Translations under genes and position numbers: made by a program
Shown here: piece by piece, positions 32,041 through 44,225 of the stretch
Numbering within the stretch: the stretch's first letter is position 1
Layout: every line of letters starts with the position of its first letter
Notes under the pieces: generated by a model
The model's database searches: none
The model's input: the letters and a program-made list of their open reading frames with translations, nothing else
Told to the model about the DNA's origin: nothing
Assembly: GCF_030445035.2 (NCBI RefSeq)
Contig: NC_080689.1
Location: forward strand, 26,007,278 to 26,071,277
Direction of reading: 5' to 3'
Source of the DNA: Dasypus novemcinctus
Taxonomy: Eukaryota > Chordata > Mammalia > Cingulata > Dasypodidae
DNA length: 64,000 bases

Positions 32041-33590
32041 GGGAGCCGGGGCCTTCCCGAGGGCCTTTGTTGGCTTGGACCGCACCCGGTCGTTGCACTT
32101 CTGTCCTGACAACCTCGTCCCGGGCCTCTGGCGACCCCACAGTGTTAACCTGAGCTTCTTCAGAGTATAAATTATTTCAATTGCCAGGAACAACAGCTCA
32201 ATGACCCATATGGCCATTCCAATCTCAAGGGTTTTCCAGCTAAAGAGACTTGACTGAAAAGTTATTGTTTTCTTGTTCTTGCTTTTCACAGGAACTGCCA
32301 TTCTGTGTAATTGTCCGTGAACTGGAAAGTACAATCAGATAAAGGTAGAGGAAAGAAAGGTTAATGGGAGTAAAAGAGAGGCAAGAGAGCCAATTTATAA
32401 TTTACCAAGATACAAGGATCCAGAAATCATTATTTACTTAAACAAAAAGTGATTGCTGTTATTATACATTTGGCTTTACCAAAATTACCTGTGCGTTTGA
32501 TTGCCTCTTCCATTCATTCAGCAAGACTGAAAAGTTGTGTGTGTGTGTGTGTGTGTGTGAGCGAGCACATGCGTGCATGTTTAATCTATACCACCTGGGA
32601 TGGTATCCAGCATACAAACAACTGACAGATAGAAGGAGAGAATTGGTGGCCCATCTTCCCAGAAAGCCTTCTCCTCTGGCTTTCAGTTACATATCCTCAG
32701 CATGCGAGTCTACACCTCTTGGAGCTGGTAATGAGGCTAGCCCAATCCTACTCATTCTTCAACGAGCAGAGCAGAATATATGGGAAGGGGACCTTGAGGA
32801 AGAAAACTGATGGGGGAACTGTCAGTCCTGCAGGGGGTCCTTGGAGAACATTCTCTGGGACGTGGAGCACAGCTCCAGCGCTTGTGGGAAGGAAGAGAAA
32901 TCACTCCACTGGGAGGATCACTGAGCAGGCAAAGATGGGTCAGGCCATGATTCTGTTAGGATTAGCTTGGTTTGGGTGCTGGCCCCACGCTGCAGCCTGG
33001 GGCTGCAGGGCAGAGCCACACTGAGTGGTTTGCATGTGGATTAAGTCAAGGACCTGATCAAGCCCTTACCCTTTGGTCTCCACCCAAGTGGGGCAAGACG
33101 ACTACAGACCTCTGAAGAGCCCAAAACACCCTTCAGAGCAGGGGATGCTCAGAGCCTCAATTCCCCCTGGACAGGCCAAGAGGCTATCGATGTATTTGCT
33201 TCTTATTTGTCTGTCTCATTTACAGTTTTGACCACTAATTTTTCAATCATGTATTCATTAACATACTTATCTTTCCTTTGTTACAAAATGGATTTAATGT
33301 GAAACCAATTTATCCAGAAGATGGCATATTTAAGTTAACTAATTTCTATCATCAATTGCATTCAACAATTTCATTCAACAAAGGATGACTAAATGCCTAA
33401 CTCTAATAAGCAATGAGAGAAAATCAGTGCAAAGACAAGGATGGGCCCCACCCAAATGAACCTTGTAACCTAGATGCGGCTGTGCACAGGTCAACAGACA
33501 ATTTTAATACAACTGCATGTCAAAGAGCCTTATAACTCTAGCGTGCTGGCCTAGTATCCCATCTTACCGTCAGTCCCTAACACTGCTGCA
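32041..33590. other. No gene recognised; (GT)n microsatellite
   Basis: A (GT)13-type run lies at 32,534-32,559. ORFs nearby start with Val/Cys runs from this repeat. The rest is unassigned. Confidence 0.4.
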
Positions 33591-35119
33591 AAACTTAGTT
33601 TTCAGTGATGTTTCTATTTTATTTGTACTCCAGTGACATCTTACTGATTGTCATATCATTCCTCAACATCCAAGTATTGCTCCCCAAATTAATGTGCAAC
33701 CCCCTGTGCCCTATCAGCCTTTCCTGTCCAACAGCCTGCCTCCCCTCCCAGGAAGTGAACTCTGGGACTGCGCTCTCCCCTTACAAATGAAAGAACTTAA
33801 CAAAACATATAAATGAAAATGAATGTTAAAACCATCAGTACAGAGTTTTAAATGCAGCTGGCAAACGACAAGTAAGCACAGACAAGCAGCCAACACTTGC
33901 AGAGATTCCATTTGGGGTCTAATTCTGTTTAGCTTGGATCATCAAATTCACTTCAGAATTCAATTTATTAAACTCCTAGTAAGGATTGACTAGGACTCAA
34001 GAGTGCCATACCCCCGAGGGCAGTCGCTGGAGCCAACCCTTCTCCAGTCCAAGACCCTCAGTCCTGGCTCCAGGTGAGCCTCCTTTGTTTCCCGTCCCCC
34101 GCCCCCACCCTCCGTGCAAGCCAGGGCTTCTTCCCATCACTGCATATCCAGGTCCTTCTCTGGGTTGAGTCACAAAGCAACTCTGGTTCTTTGGCTCTTC
34201 CAAGCTGCGTCAAAGAGCACTGGTCTCAAGACAGATGTATGACAGTCCTTCCCGAGGATTAGGAGACCTTCATTTGACCTCTCGGAGCGAGACATTCCTC
34301 CCAGAGGAAACAGGACCCTGCTGCTGGCCTGCCTTCCTCCCCAGGCTGCCCCTGAGCCTCAGCCCCTGCCGACTGCAGAGGGAGAGACCGTCCTCCTCGC
34401 TCACCGTCTTCTTCTGGGATGCCTGGTTCCCGCTGCGTGTTCACCTGCACCCTTGAGGCTCCACCGTGGTCAGGATCAGCTCGAAGTCAGGGAGTTACAC
34501 AGAGTAGGATCTTTCCCTCAAGAAGCAGAGAGCAGCTAACATTGCCCAGGAAGTAAGAGGCAGAGACAGCGTTAGAGCCCAAGGTGAGAGTGATGGCACA
34601 GGTTGGGAAAGAGAACAGCTTCTGGGGAGTTTCACTGAGAATAGTAATTAGGATTGTGTTGCAGCATTTCTTTATACAGAGAGTCCAGGAGCTAGACAGA
34701 TTAGGACTGCTGTACTTGTTCAAGGGGATATTTTTTCCCTTCTCAGATAAAAACTGACATGAGCTGAGCTAGTTAAGCAATTTCATCTTTTCTCGGGTTA
34801 CAGATCTGATTTCACAAGATATCGAATGATAGTCTCCTCTCTGAAAGGCTTCAGATGGCACACATTCCTAAGTCGGGCAGCTCCACCGAGAGCCAACAGC
34901 CCATGTTTTGCTTGCTTTACGTTTTTGTTTAGCCTTGTTTTGTTTTAAATGACTTTTCTTCTCACTTCCTCCAAGCATCCCAGGTATTTTAAATAGAATA
35001 TTCAGTGCTTCAAACCTAGACTACAATCTGAAATGTAGAAATAAACCTCTAGGTAAACTGACATAAGAATGAAGCCAATCCTGGGTGCCAGGGACAAGAG
35101 TGAAATCAGCTGATCTTCA
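33591..35119. other. No gene recognised
   Basis: The 33,990-34,460 part is GC-richer, with short overlapping ORFs on both strands and no domain. No repeat assigned. Confidence 0.3.
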
Positions 35120-35430
35120 GGCCGCACGTGGCATCCACGTGTAAAATAGGCACCCTCTATTTTACAGATATGAAGGTACCTAGGACTCATCACGTCTTCC
35201 ACGCCACCCAGCAAGACAGTGAGAAGCCAAAAACCAGAAACGCAGTGCTCCTCTCCCCCGACAGAGATGAAGGTAATGGCCACTATTTGTAATTGAGCTC
35301 TAAACATCCTCTGAATGTGTTCGAATTTATTCTCTCATCTCATCTTCTCATTGTGGGGCATTTGGCAAATGAGAGGAAATCAGGCCAGAGAAAAATAAAT
35401 GACTTCCCTGTGGTCATTCACAAAGTTAGT
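35120..35430 (-). mobile_element. Fragmentary MIR
   Basis: 'ccctctattttacagatatg' then 'cacccagcaagacagtgaga' resemble a reverse MIR at low similarity. Confidence 0.4.
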
Positions 35431-35674
35431 GTCCTAGTTATAAACGGAATCCTAGGGCCTAAGCTTCCCAACATCTAGTTTGAAGAGTCAATAAAACCCC
35501 TTACCGTACCTTAAGAGAGCAGGGCTCTGTAAGAACTAAGGAGGCTAGTGATGTCCGAGCTAGCATGGCGTCTCAGGTGTTGCTCTTGTGATACATCTCA
35601 GCTGGAAGTGAAGGCAAGCCTCTGGTCTGGGCTGAGGACCAGTCTACTCTCTAATGTAACAGGTTGGTCTAGAG

Positions 35675-35864
35675 CATTGGTTGTCAGCAGGTGGGTCCCC
35701 GGGCCAGCGGCATCCGCATCACCTGGGGATTTATTAGAAATGCAAATTCCCCAGTCTCACCCCAGACCTAAGGAATCAGAAACTCAGGGTGGGGCCCAAC
35801 AGTCTGTGCTTTAACAAGCATAGAGGTAATTGAGCATTAGTTCACTCAAGTTAGAGAACCTCTA
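35675..35864 (+). mobile_element. MER5A hAT MITE with TSD
   Basis: 'cattggttgtcagcaggtgg', 'gggccagcggcatccgcatc', 'attagaaatgcaaattcccc', 'aggaatcagaaactcagggt', ending 'ttagagaacctcta'. Flanked by 'gtctagag' (35667-35674) and 'ctctagag' (35865-35872), an 8-bp duplication with one mismatch, which fits hAT. Confidence 0.85.
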
Positions 35865-35872
35865 CTCTAGAG

Positions 35873-36585
35873 CAGTATCCTCAACTGTGGGTTCTGGTGT
35901 CACCTGCCACAGGATCTCCAGAGGGAGATTATTAATATTTAGATTCATAGACCCTTTCCCGAAACTTCAAAACTGGGTGATTTGGGGGGTGTGTAAAAGG
36001 AGAAAACCTGTGGTTTACTCCTTCAAGTCCAGCATTTCACAAACTGACCTAATCCTAGGTATTTCTGGGGAACTCTTAAAAAGACTGATGAACTAGTCCC
36101 TACCTCAGAGGATTTAGAATCAGAGTGGGAGAGAACAGTTTCTCAGATTCTGCTGCAACCTCTTGGAGAGCTTGGCTGACCCATCTAAACTCAGTTGAGA
36201 ATTATTGCTCGGGGGCTCCATAAACCCTCGGTTTATGTATAATATCTACCCCGACCCACCACCATCAACATCTAAGAAAGACCCACTTGGAGATCCTCTA
36301 TTCAGTGAATCATATTATTTGGAATCTATTACTATTCAAACCCAAGAGAGAAAACAAAGATTTTTAAAATGCATATATCTGTCTCTGATCATTTTTTGAG
36401 GGTTAGTTACTGATGGATTAGGCAAAGACAAGCTCATGGAGATTCCTGACAACAGTTGGAATGTAGGAGAGGCTGTCAACAAACTAAGGAAGAACAGGAA
36501 GAATAAGCAGAGAGTGCGACAAAAAGATAAAGAGGAAGGGGGGCGGTGAACTAGGGGAGCTGGGATTTCACGGGAAACTGAAAAA
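35873..36585. other. No gene recognised; possible second MER5-like relic
   Basis: 'gtgtcacctgccacaggatc' and 'ggaactcttaaaaagactga' faintly recall MER5-class MITEs. Otherwise unassigned. Confidence 0.3.
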
Positions 36586-36805
36586 GGATTGTTCTGGCCT
36601 GTTGAATCCACAGGAGGGAGATCAGCTTGGTTGTTAAAACCCATGGGCTTTGGAAGCTGCTTAGGTCTTGGATGAATATCAGTTCTGCCTCTTCTAGTGG
36701 GCAGTTGACTCAACGTAGGTGAGCCTCGGTCTCCCCATGTGTAAACAGGGTAATAGTATTATCTCCCTCAGAGGGTTTTGAGTAGCAAATGCAGTGAGGT
36801 AATTG
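36586..36805 (+). mobile_element. MIR SINE
   Basis: 'ggttgttaaaacccatgggc', 'atcagttctgcctcttctag', 'cggtctccccatgtgtaaac' and 'tagtattatctccctcagag' are in MIR order. Confidence 0.7.
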
Positions 36806-37419
36806 GTATTTCCCAGGTTTCATCAGCAGTTGTGGCCACACTGGGAACAAGAAACACTCCATGGGAAGCCTTATCATCTAAACCTCATCTCCTTTGGGCA
36901 GAAATCATTCCAGTTTATCCTCTCCCTCTAATTTATCACCTCTTAGGAGAAGGCCTGTATCCTTGGAGACCTTTCCTATGATAAGTCCTGTTTCTTCTGA
37001 TTAACTTTACAACCAGGCCAGACAACAATAAGAAATGTGTATACGACTCCTCTTGTCTTGTGAAAGAATGAGGAGAGGCAGATCAGGCATCTGCTCCTGG
37101 GATGGAGGGGCTCCTGGGATGGGATGAGTCAGTGCCTCCCCTCTGGCTCAGGCTGTGCTCAGCAGGGCTCCTTCTGCTGGAGTCCTCAGTTGAGCCAAGC
37201 AGGTTTCTTTCAGGGGTTCTTTCCGTTTCTCTGGCTGTTCATAGGCTGGTTCTCCTTCCCACTCAACTCACCACTCCAGGCAAAATAAAGCAAGTTGGTT
37301 AAAAAGGAGATGAGGCTGGCAAGAATTTGGTTTTCTCTGGGAGACTTCCTAAAGAGGGGTAGCCCACGCTCTAAACTAGAGCAGGTAATGGACTACTAAT
37401 AGATTAATGGATTACTCTA
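36806..37419. other. No gene recognised
   Basis: Nothing assigned. Confidence 0.3.
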
Positions 37420-37588
37420 CAGTGGTCCTCTTGAGCGTGCATCACAGGCACCTGGAGGGCTTGTTAAAACCCAGATCCAGAGTTTCTGCTCCAGTAGGTC
37501 TGGGGTAGGGCCTAAGAATTTGCATTTCTAACAAGTCCCAGATGACAATGATGCTGCTGTTTCCAGGACCATAGTTTGAAGACCCCTG
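37420..37588 (-). mobile_element. MER5A-type hAT MITE
   Basis: 'cagtggtcctcttgagcgtg', 'ggcctaagaatttgcatttc', 'taacaagtcccagatgacaa', ending 'agtttgaagacccctg'. The 169-bp length and end motifs fit MER5A in reverse. Flanking octamers are no longer identical. Confidence 0.75.
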
Positions 37589-38859
37589 TTCTACATTTTG
37601 GAGAAAGAAACTATGACTTATCAGAAGCTATACATTATCATATAAAAGACTGGAAGGTGTTCTTCCCTTCATCCTAACTGTAATGGGAGCTGGGAGGAAG
37701 CACAAAATAATATCACAAAAGAGGTGTCAGATCATCTGATCACCTGCACACAGAATTCAGTTTATTGCTTATGAACATGAGTGTCATCTCACAATGTTGA
37801 TTTTAATTTATGAAGAACTGATATCCATTATAATCTGATGATCCACTGGCTCAAAAGTATCTCCTCTTTTGTGAGTAGTTTCCAAGGTCAGAATCACAAA
37901 GTCAGGGCTGGTGTGTCTAGACCTCCACAGAGAACTCAATGGGAAACGTGGAGTAGCCTTGTGGCCTTCTCTCATTTAGCTTGGAAACGTTCATTGAATT
38001 CATTGGTTAACACGTTGGTCCTGAAATAATAAGATGCAAAGAAGTTCTATGGGTGGGACCATGGCTAAAATCATCCATGATTTTAGGAGGAAGTGTGGAG
38101 GTGGCAGCCTGAAGACATGGGTCTGGAGTGGCTGCTGAAGGACAGGGAGAGAGGGAGACATTGAAATAAGGGTTATGAGAATGTGTCATGATACCCAATT
38201 TTGTGTACCACTGTCGTAGTTATCAAAGGGGTTGTATGATGCAAAAGAGAGGAATAAAGATGAGAGAAAAACAGTTCCTGACTAGCCCAAAGGGAAATCA
38301 GCAGAAACACTAACAACTTGGCTCCTCACCAGTCACTCGTGCCCTGTTTAATTCACAGGAGCCCTTATGCGCTGTCCCAGTTCTCTTGCCCTCCCCAGGA
38401 AGGCAAGCTTTCTGTAGGTCATTCCACAAGGAGGCTGGGTCACTTATTTCTGGGAGGATGTGGTGCAGGTCCATGGAGGGAGAAGAGAGAGAGCTCAGCC
38501 TTGAAATCTGAGGTGACCTTTTGCTAAGTCCCATGGAGACTGGTGTCAGGTAACCAAGGGCAAGATGGTAAACACAGTCGCATTTGTCCGTTCCTGTTCT
38601 GCAAGCAGCGTCTAGGGGCACTGTCCCTGGGGGCAGCCTACTTGGGCCTAAAAGCTACTGCTTGGTATGGAAACCTTGCCTGGGAAGGAATATGTCCATT
38701 GTGCAGGCTCAAAAGAGGCTTCTGGGTGAGCCCAATGCCTTAGGGGAGGGCAATGCTCTCAAAAGGGGAACTGATTAAAGTGTTGGAGAACAGGAGGACT
38801 AAGGCTGGGGGGCTCAATGCACAGAAGCCTGATGGCTACACCAAAAGAGAGCTTTGAGC
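37589..38859. other. No gene recognised
   Basis: Unique-looking sequence with short ORFs only. Confidence 0.3.
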
Positions 38860-39100
38860 ATGTCAAAGAAACTAATTTTCATAGAGCTCTGCCCATGAGC
38901 CAGGCACTCTGCTGGTGCCATTCACTCCTCCCCACGACCAGGTGAGGTAGGCTCATTGTCCTTGTGATCAGAGCTGCAGAAACTGGCTTGGACCTAACTC
39001 ACTTGTCCAAGGTCACCCACCTGGCAGTAACAGAGCCAGGGTTCCCACCCATGCTCTGTCCACCCCACCTCATGGCCCACTAAGGGGCAACAGCAGTAGA
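38860..39100 (-). mobile_element. MIR SINE
   Basis: 'agccaggcactctgctggtg', 'tcacttgtccaaggtcaccc' and 'ggcagtaacagagccagggt' are in reverse MIR order. Confidence 0.75.
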
Positions 39101-39133
39101 GTCTATAATTAAGGGGGAAAGGTAGTACTCAGA

Positions 39134-39600
39134 TGTCTTAGTTTCCCAGCTGCTAAAGCAAATACTACACAGTGGATTGGCTTAAACAACAGGAATTTAT
39201 TGGCTCACGGTTTTGAGGCTAGAAGTCCAAGTCGAGGCGTCAGCAAGGCAATACTTTATTCCCAAAGACAGTGGCATTCTGGGGCTGGCTGCCTGAGATC
39301 TTTGGTCCTGGGCTTTCCTGTCACACAACAATGCACATGGCAGCGTCTTCTCCTTTCTCTTCCAGGGTCCATGGACTTCAGCTTCTGGCTGCTCCCCATG
39401 GCTTCTCTACTGTGCCCAGTTTCCTTTGCTTTGAACCATTTCAGCCATGTGGGATGAAGGCCCGCCCTCATTCAGTTTGGGCACACCTTGACTAGCAACA
39501 TCTTCTAAGGTCCTAGTTACAAATGGTTCACACCCACGGGACCAGCGGTTGGGACCTGAACATGCCTTTTATGGAAGACATGATTCAATCCCCAATATCA
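39134..39600 (-). mobile_element. MaLR-type LTR
   Basis: It begins 'tgtcttagtttcccagctgc', runs through 'ggcttaaacaacaggaattt' and 'ccgccctcattcagtttggg', and ends 'tgattcaatccccaatatca'. TG at the start and CA at the end, 467 bp. An ORF inside it is spurious. Confidence 0.75.
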
Positions 39601-40399
39601 GGTAATCTCTATTCCTGCCGCATGAGAGCCTTAGGTAAGATATAAGTGGGAGTTGTTAAAAATGGAAGTGGATTCTCTGAGGAGGTTAAAGAAATTCTTT
39701 TGAGAGATGATTCAGCAGCATCCTATCCTGAAGTGGGAGGATGCAAGGTGAAGGGGGATGCTTTGCAATCCAGGGGCAGCCCAGGGGAAAAGGCACCATG
39801 TGAGGCTTCCACCCCAACCAAATACCCACACTAAGAAACAAATAGATAAACTGAAAACTGGAGACTTTTAACTTTAACACTTAAAGGAATAAGGCCTTTA
39901 GTATACAATGACAGGCTGTGAAGTGGCTGTTTTAGACTGTTAGACTTCTCTGCCCCTTCCCCATGTCTCCATGACCCTCTCTTTCCCCACCTCCCACCCT
40001 TCCACGAATATTGTTGCTTCTTCTAATTCTTTGGGGGCGGAGAAGGAGAGAAAGAAAAGGGACTTGCCTGGAATAGCAGGGGTGTAGAGGAAGATTTGTG
40101 CCCAGAAGACTACCCAAGCCTGGGTGTTTGCCCTCCAGGGGCCAGGCCAGGAAGTAGTGGGTACAAGGCAACTGTTGTGTCCCCAGCCATGGGGGACTGG
40201 CTGTGTCTTATTGCAGAGTCAAGGCTCGCCCACCCCATGGGTGCCAGTCAAGAATGAACGATTAAAAGCAAAATCAAATTCAAGCCTTGACAGGCTCTTT
40301 GCCCTTAGGGGATCCCAGTCCATCTCTACTCACAATGCTGACCTTGTACCTCTGTTTTCTCCCAGCCAGTCTAAATCCTATTCATTGATCAAGGGCTAA
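39601..40399. other. No gene recognised
   Basis: Nothing assigned. Confidence 0.3.
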
Positions 40400-40515
40400 C
40401 TGAAGACACCTTCTCCCTGAAGCCTACCGGGTTACCCCAGGCCACTGTGCCTTCTCTGCCCTCACTGTCTACACATCTCATTTGGCTTTTGTCATGGCCT
40501 CCTCCCCTTCAAGCT
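40400..40515 (+). mobile_element. L2 LINE relic
   Basis: 'cttctccctgaagcctaccg' and 'ctcactgtctacacatctca' resemble L2 3' sequence. Confidence 0.45.
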
Positions 40516-40723
40516 TAGCTAATCATTCAAATTTATGCAGAAGAGTAAACAGGTTCCAAATAGCCAAAAAAAACCTTGTGAAAGAACAAAGTTAGGGGAC
40601 TCACACCTCTCAATTTTGAAACTCATTACAAAGCTACAGCCATCAAAACAGCATGGTACTGGCACAAAGATAGACATATAGAGCAATGGAATCAAACTGA
40701 GAATTCAGAAATAAATCCTCACA

Positions 40724-41280
40724 TGTAGCAGTTTGATGTTATTGATGAATTCCAAAAAGAAATATTGGATTATATTCGTAAACTGGTCTTTTCCTCTGGG
40801 CGTGATAAATTATGATTAGGGCTTTGATTGGTCCACGTCAGTAGGACACTGAGAGCCCAAAGCGGCAGGGACTCACAGAGAAAACAACCTGGCAGAAGAG
40901 TTAGTTGGAGTTTTGAGCTGGAGCTGGAGCCCCAGAAGTAAGCACACAGAGGAACAGAGCAGCTGAGCCAGGAGAGAATCAAGTCCTGGGGAGAGAGAAG
41001 AGCCGGTCGCCTGATAGTCTACAGCTGGCCTTGTGGAGAGAGCAGGACAGCTGAACCCAGAGAGAACAAGCCCTGGGAAGAGAAGAACCCAGGAAGCCTG
41101 AACTCTTGGCAGATGTTGGCAGCCATCTTGCTCCAACACATGGCCGAAGTCTTTAGTGAGGGAAATAACTTATGCTTTATGGCCTGTTAACTCTAAGCTT
41201 CTACCCCAAATAAATACCCTTTATAAAAGCTAACAAATTTCTGGTATTTTGCATCAGCACCCCTTTGACTGACTAATATA
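40724..41280 (+). mobile_element. MaLR-type LTR inserted in the L1
   Basis: It starts 'tgtagcagtttgatgttatt' and ends 'ctttgactgactaatata'. It matches the reverse complement of 55,959-56,476 along its length: 'agaaatattggattatattc' and 'aactggtcttttcctctggg' at one end, 'ggtattttgcatcagcaccc' at the other. The internal part of this copy has purine-rich duplicated phrases ('gagagaa...agccctggg' forms). The polyadenylation motif is in 'accccaaataaatacccttt'. The target duplication is not clear. Confidence 0.8.
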
Positions 41281-42255
41281 ATAGCCAACTGACTTTTGGC
41301 ACGGATGCCAAGTCCACTAAATGGGGAAAAAAATAGCCCTTCAACAAATTATTCTGGAAAAACAGGATATCCATATGCAAAAGAATGGAGATGAACTCCC
41401 ACCTCACAGCATATACTAAAATTAACTCAAAATGAATCAAATACATCAACCTAAGAACCAAAACTATAAAACTTCTAGAAGAAAACAAGGGAAGCCGCTT
41501 CAGGACCTTGGATTAGGCCATGATTTCTTTGTCTTTATATCTTAAGCACAAGAAACAAAAGAAAAAAACAGATAAATGGCACTTCATCAAAATTAAAAAC
41601 TTTTGTACATGCAAGGACTTCATCTGAAAGTAAAGAGACAACCTACAGAATAGGAGAAAATATCCAATAAGGGTTTAAATCAAAATATATATAAAACAAA
41701 ATGCTATAACTCAACAACAAAACAAACAACCCAGTTAAAATACATACAAATAATTTGAACAGACATTTCTCCAGAGAAGGTATACAAATGGCCAAAAAGC
41801 ACATGAAAAGTTGCTCAACATCATTAGCCTTTAAGGAAATGCAAATGAGATACCATTTCACGCCCACTAGAATTGCTTCTATTAATAAATGAAAAATAAA
41901 AATGTTGGAGTAGATGTGGAGATATGTCAACACTAATTCATTGCTGATGGGAATGTAAAATGCTGCAGCCATTGTGGAAGACAGTTTGGTGGGTCCTCAG
42001 AAAGTAAGTATAGAGCTACCATATGACCCAGCAATCCCACTTCAGTTATATACCCAAAGAAATGGAAGCAGGGACTTGAACAGACATTTGCACACCTACC
42101 ACTGTAGAGGCATTATTCACTATTGCCAAAATATGGAGGCAACCCAAGTGTCCATCAGCAGATGAATGGACAAACAATATGTTATATGTACATACAATGG
42201 AATATTATTCAGTAGTAAAAAGGAATGAAGATCTGATACATGTAAAAACATGGAT

Positions 42256-42678
42256 GGGCGGCGGACTTGGCCCAGTGGTTAGGGTGTCCGTCTACCACAT
42301 GGGAGGTCCGCGGTTCAAACCCCGGGCCTCCTTGACCCGTGCGGAGCTGGCCCATGTGCAGTGCTGATGCGCACAAGGAGTGTCCTGCCACGAGGGGTGT
42401 TCCCTGCATAGGGGAGCTCCACGCGCAAGGAGTGCATCCCGTAAGGAGAGCCGCCCAGCGCGAAAGAAAGTGCAGCCTGCCTAGGAATGGTGCCGCACAC
42501 ACGGAGAGCTGACACAACAAGATGATGTAACAAAAAGAAACACAGATTCCCGTGCCGCTGACAACAACAAAAGTGGACAAAGAACACGCAGCAAATAGAC
42601 ACAGAGAACAGACAACTGGGGTGGGAGGGGGGAAGGGAAGAGAAATAAATAAATAAATAAATCTTTTTTAAAAACCCA
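42256..42678 (+). mobile_element. DAS-SINE with perfect 12-bp TSD
   Basis: Flanked by 'aaaaacatggat' (42244-42255 and 42679-42690). The head has 'cttggcccagtggtt' and 'ggttcaaaccccgg', and the full body is present including 'gagagctgacacaacaagat'. It ends in a G-rich tract and (AAAT)n. It sits inside the L1 at 40.5-43.3 kb. Confidence 0.9.
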
Positions 42679-43274
42679 AAAAACATGGATTTTGTACCTT
42701 GAAGACACCATATTGAGTGAAATAAGCCAGACACAAAGGAAAAATTTTGTTATGGTATCACTGGCATCAAATAATCAGAATAAGCAAATTCATAGAGTCA
42801 GAAACTAGAATATAAGTAACAGGGGCTGGGGTGGGGGTAAGGAATGGGGAGTTATTGCTTAGTTAATACGGTTTCTCTTTGGGGTGATGGAAAATTTTGG
42901 AAATGGGCAGTGGTGATGTTAGTACAACACTGTGAATGTAAACACCACTGAATTACATATGTGAGTGTGTTTACAGGGGGAAATTTCAGATTGTATATAT
43001 GTTAAATAGAATTAAAATTAGATGGAAAAAAACACAGGACTGCAAAACACAAAGAACTCTAATGTAATTAGATGGGTTATAATTAATAATATCTTATAAT
43101 AATACTGTTTCATCAATTGTAACAAAGATACCATATTAATGCAAAGCATTACTAATAAGGAAAATTGCATGTGTGTAGACGGAAGGTGGGTATATGGGTA
43201 CTCTGTATCTTCTATATGATATTTCTGTAAACCTACAACTTCTCTAATAAAAATTAAAATTTCTTTTACTTGCA

Positions 43275-43765
43275 TGTCTGTTCTCTTTGACCCAGCAATC
43301 ATTGTTCTGGAGTCAATTCCAAATTGCAAAATGATATTTGCGCAAGGTTAGTCATTGAAGTACTTTTTGCAATAGTGAAGACTGTAAACAACTCAAATGT
43401 CCATCAATAGGGGCCTGGTTGAATATATTGTGAATTATGCACACAATGAAGTGCTAAGCTGCTATAAAAGGAATGAAGTTGACTGGTTGAACAGACTGTG
43501 AGAACTACAAGGTCAGAAGAGTAGGTGTAGGATGCTACCTTTTCGTTAGAAAGGGAAGGAGAAAATACTCATACATATTAATAACAGAGGAGAAAGCAAA
43601 GACTACTTTTAAAAATCGTTATCTCTAGGGGAAAAAGAGAATGCTGGTTGAACAGGGAAGGGAACAGATATGGAAGGTAAACTTCTCTGCTTAAATCTTG
43701 CTTTAGAACTTCAGCTTTCAGCCATGTAAATATTCTACATTATTAAAATACAAAACATTTAGAAA
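43275..43765 (+). mobile_element. Second L1-type 3' UTR (L1ME/L1M-like)
   Basis: 'ttgacccagcaatcattgtt', 'caactcaaatgtccatcaat', 'ggaatgaagttgactggttg', 'ggatgctaccttttcgttag' and 'aatattctacattattaaaa' are typical of old L1 3' UTRs. Confidence 0.7.
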
Positions 43766-44039
43766 AGGCAACTCCCATCACTCCAAAGAACCTTGAAACA
43801 AGTGAAAGGAACAGTTCATCAATTGATTTCATAATCACATAGAGAAGAATTATTTCAAATGACTTTGAAACAATATTTTGACTGAACATCCCTAATGGGA
43901 TAGAGCCCAGGGACAAAGAGAAGCCCAAGGAGACCTTAAACCATGTTCATCAATCTTCTTAAGTAATTCTAAGGGACAAATGATCCAGGTTTTCAACAAA
44001 TATAAAATTCAAAGGAGGAGATTCTTTTATAGAATTGAA
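43766..44039. other. Unassigned spacer
   Basis: AT-rich; nothing assigned. Confidence 0.3.
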
Positions 44040-44225
44040 AAGACCTAAGAAAGCTACAACCAAACGCCTCCCATGCCTTGGTTTCCCTATCTACAAAAGT
44101 GGGGCAGGACAGTAGTAATACCCATCTCATAGGGTTGTTATGAGGAGTAATTAGGTTAAATATGCGGAAAGTACCCAGGACAGTGGCTGGCACACGCAAA
44201 GCCCAATATGTATTATTAAATACAA
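44040..44225 (+). mobile_element. MIR SINE
   Basis: 'cttggtttccctatctacaa', 'agtaatacccatctcatagg', 'gttgttatgaggagtaatta' and 'aggacagtggctggcacacg'. Confidence 0.75.

Larger units (their letters stand above)
40530..43262 (+). mobile_element. L1 (ORF2 3' end and 3' UTR), interrupted twice
   Basis: L1 pieces lie at 40,530-40,723, 41,281-42,255 and 42,691-43,262. Landmarks: 'caaagctacagccatcaaaa', 'cagcatggtactggcacaaa', 'ataaatggcacttcatcaaa', 'caacccaagtgtccatcagc', 'atacaatggaatattattca', 'agtgaaataagccagacaca', and a 3' terminus 'aaacctacaacttctctaat' with 'aaaaattaaaat'. The reading frame is broken throughout. An LTR (40,724-41,280) and a DAS-SINE (42,256-42,678) split it, so this L1 is older than both. 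Confidence 0.85.
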
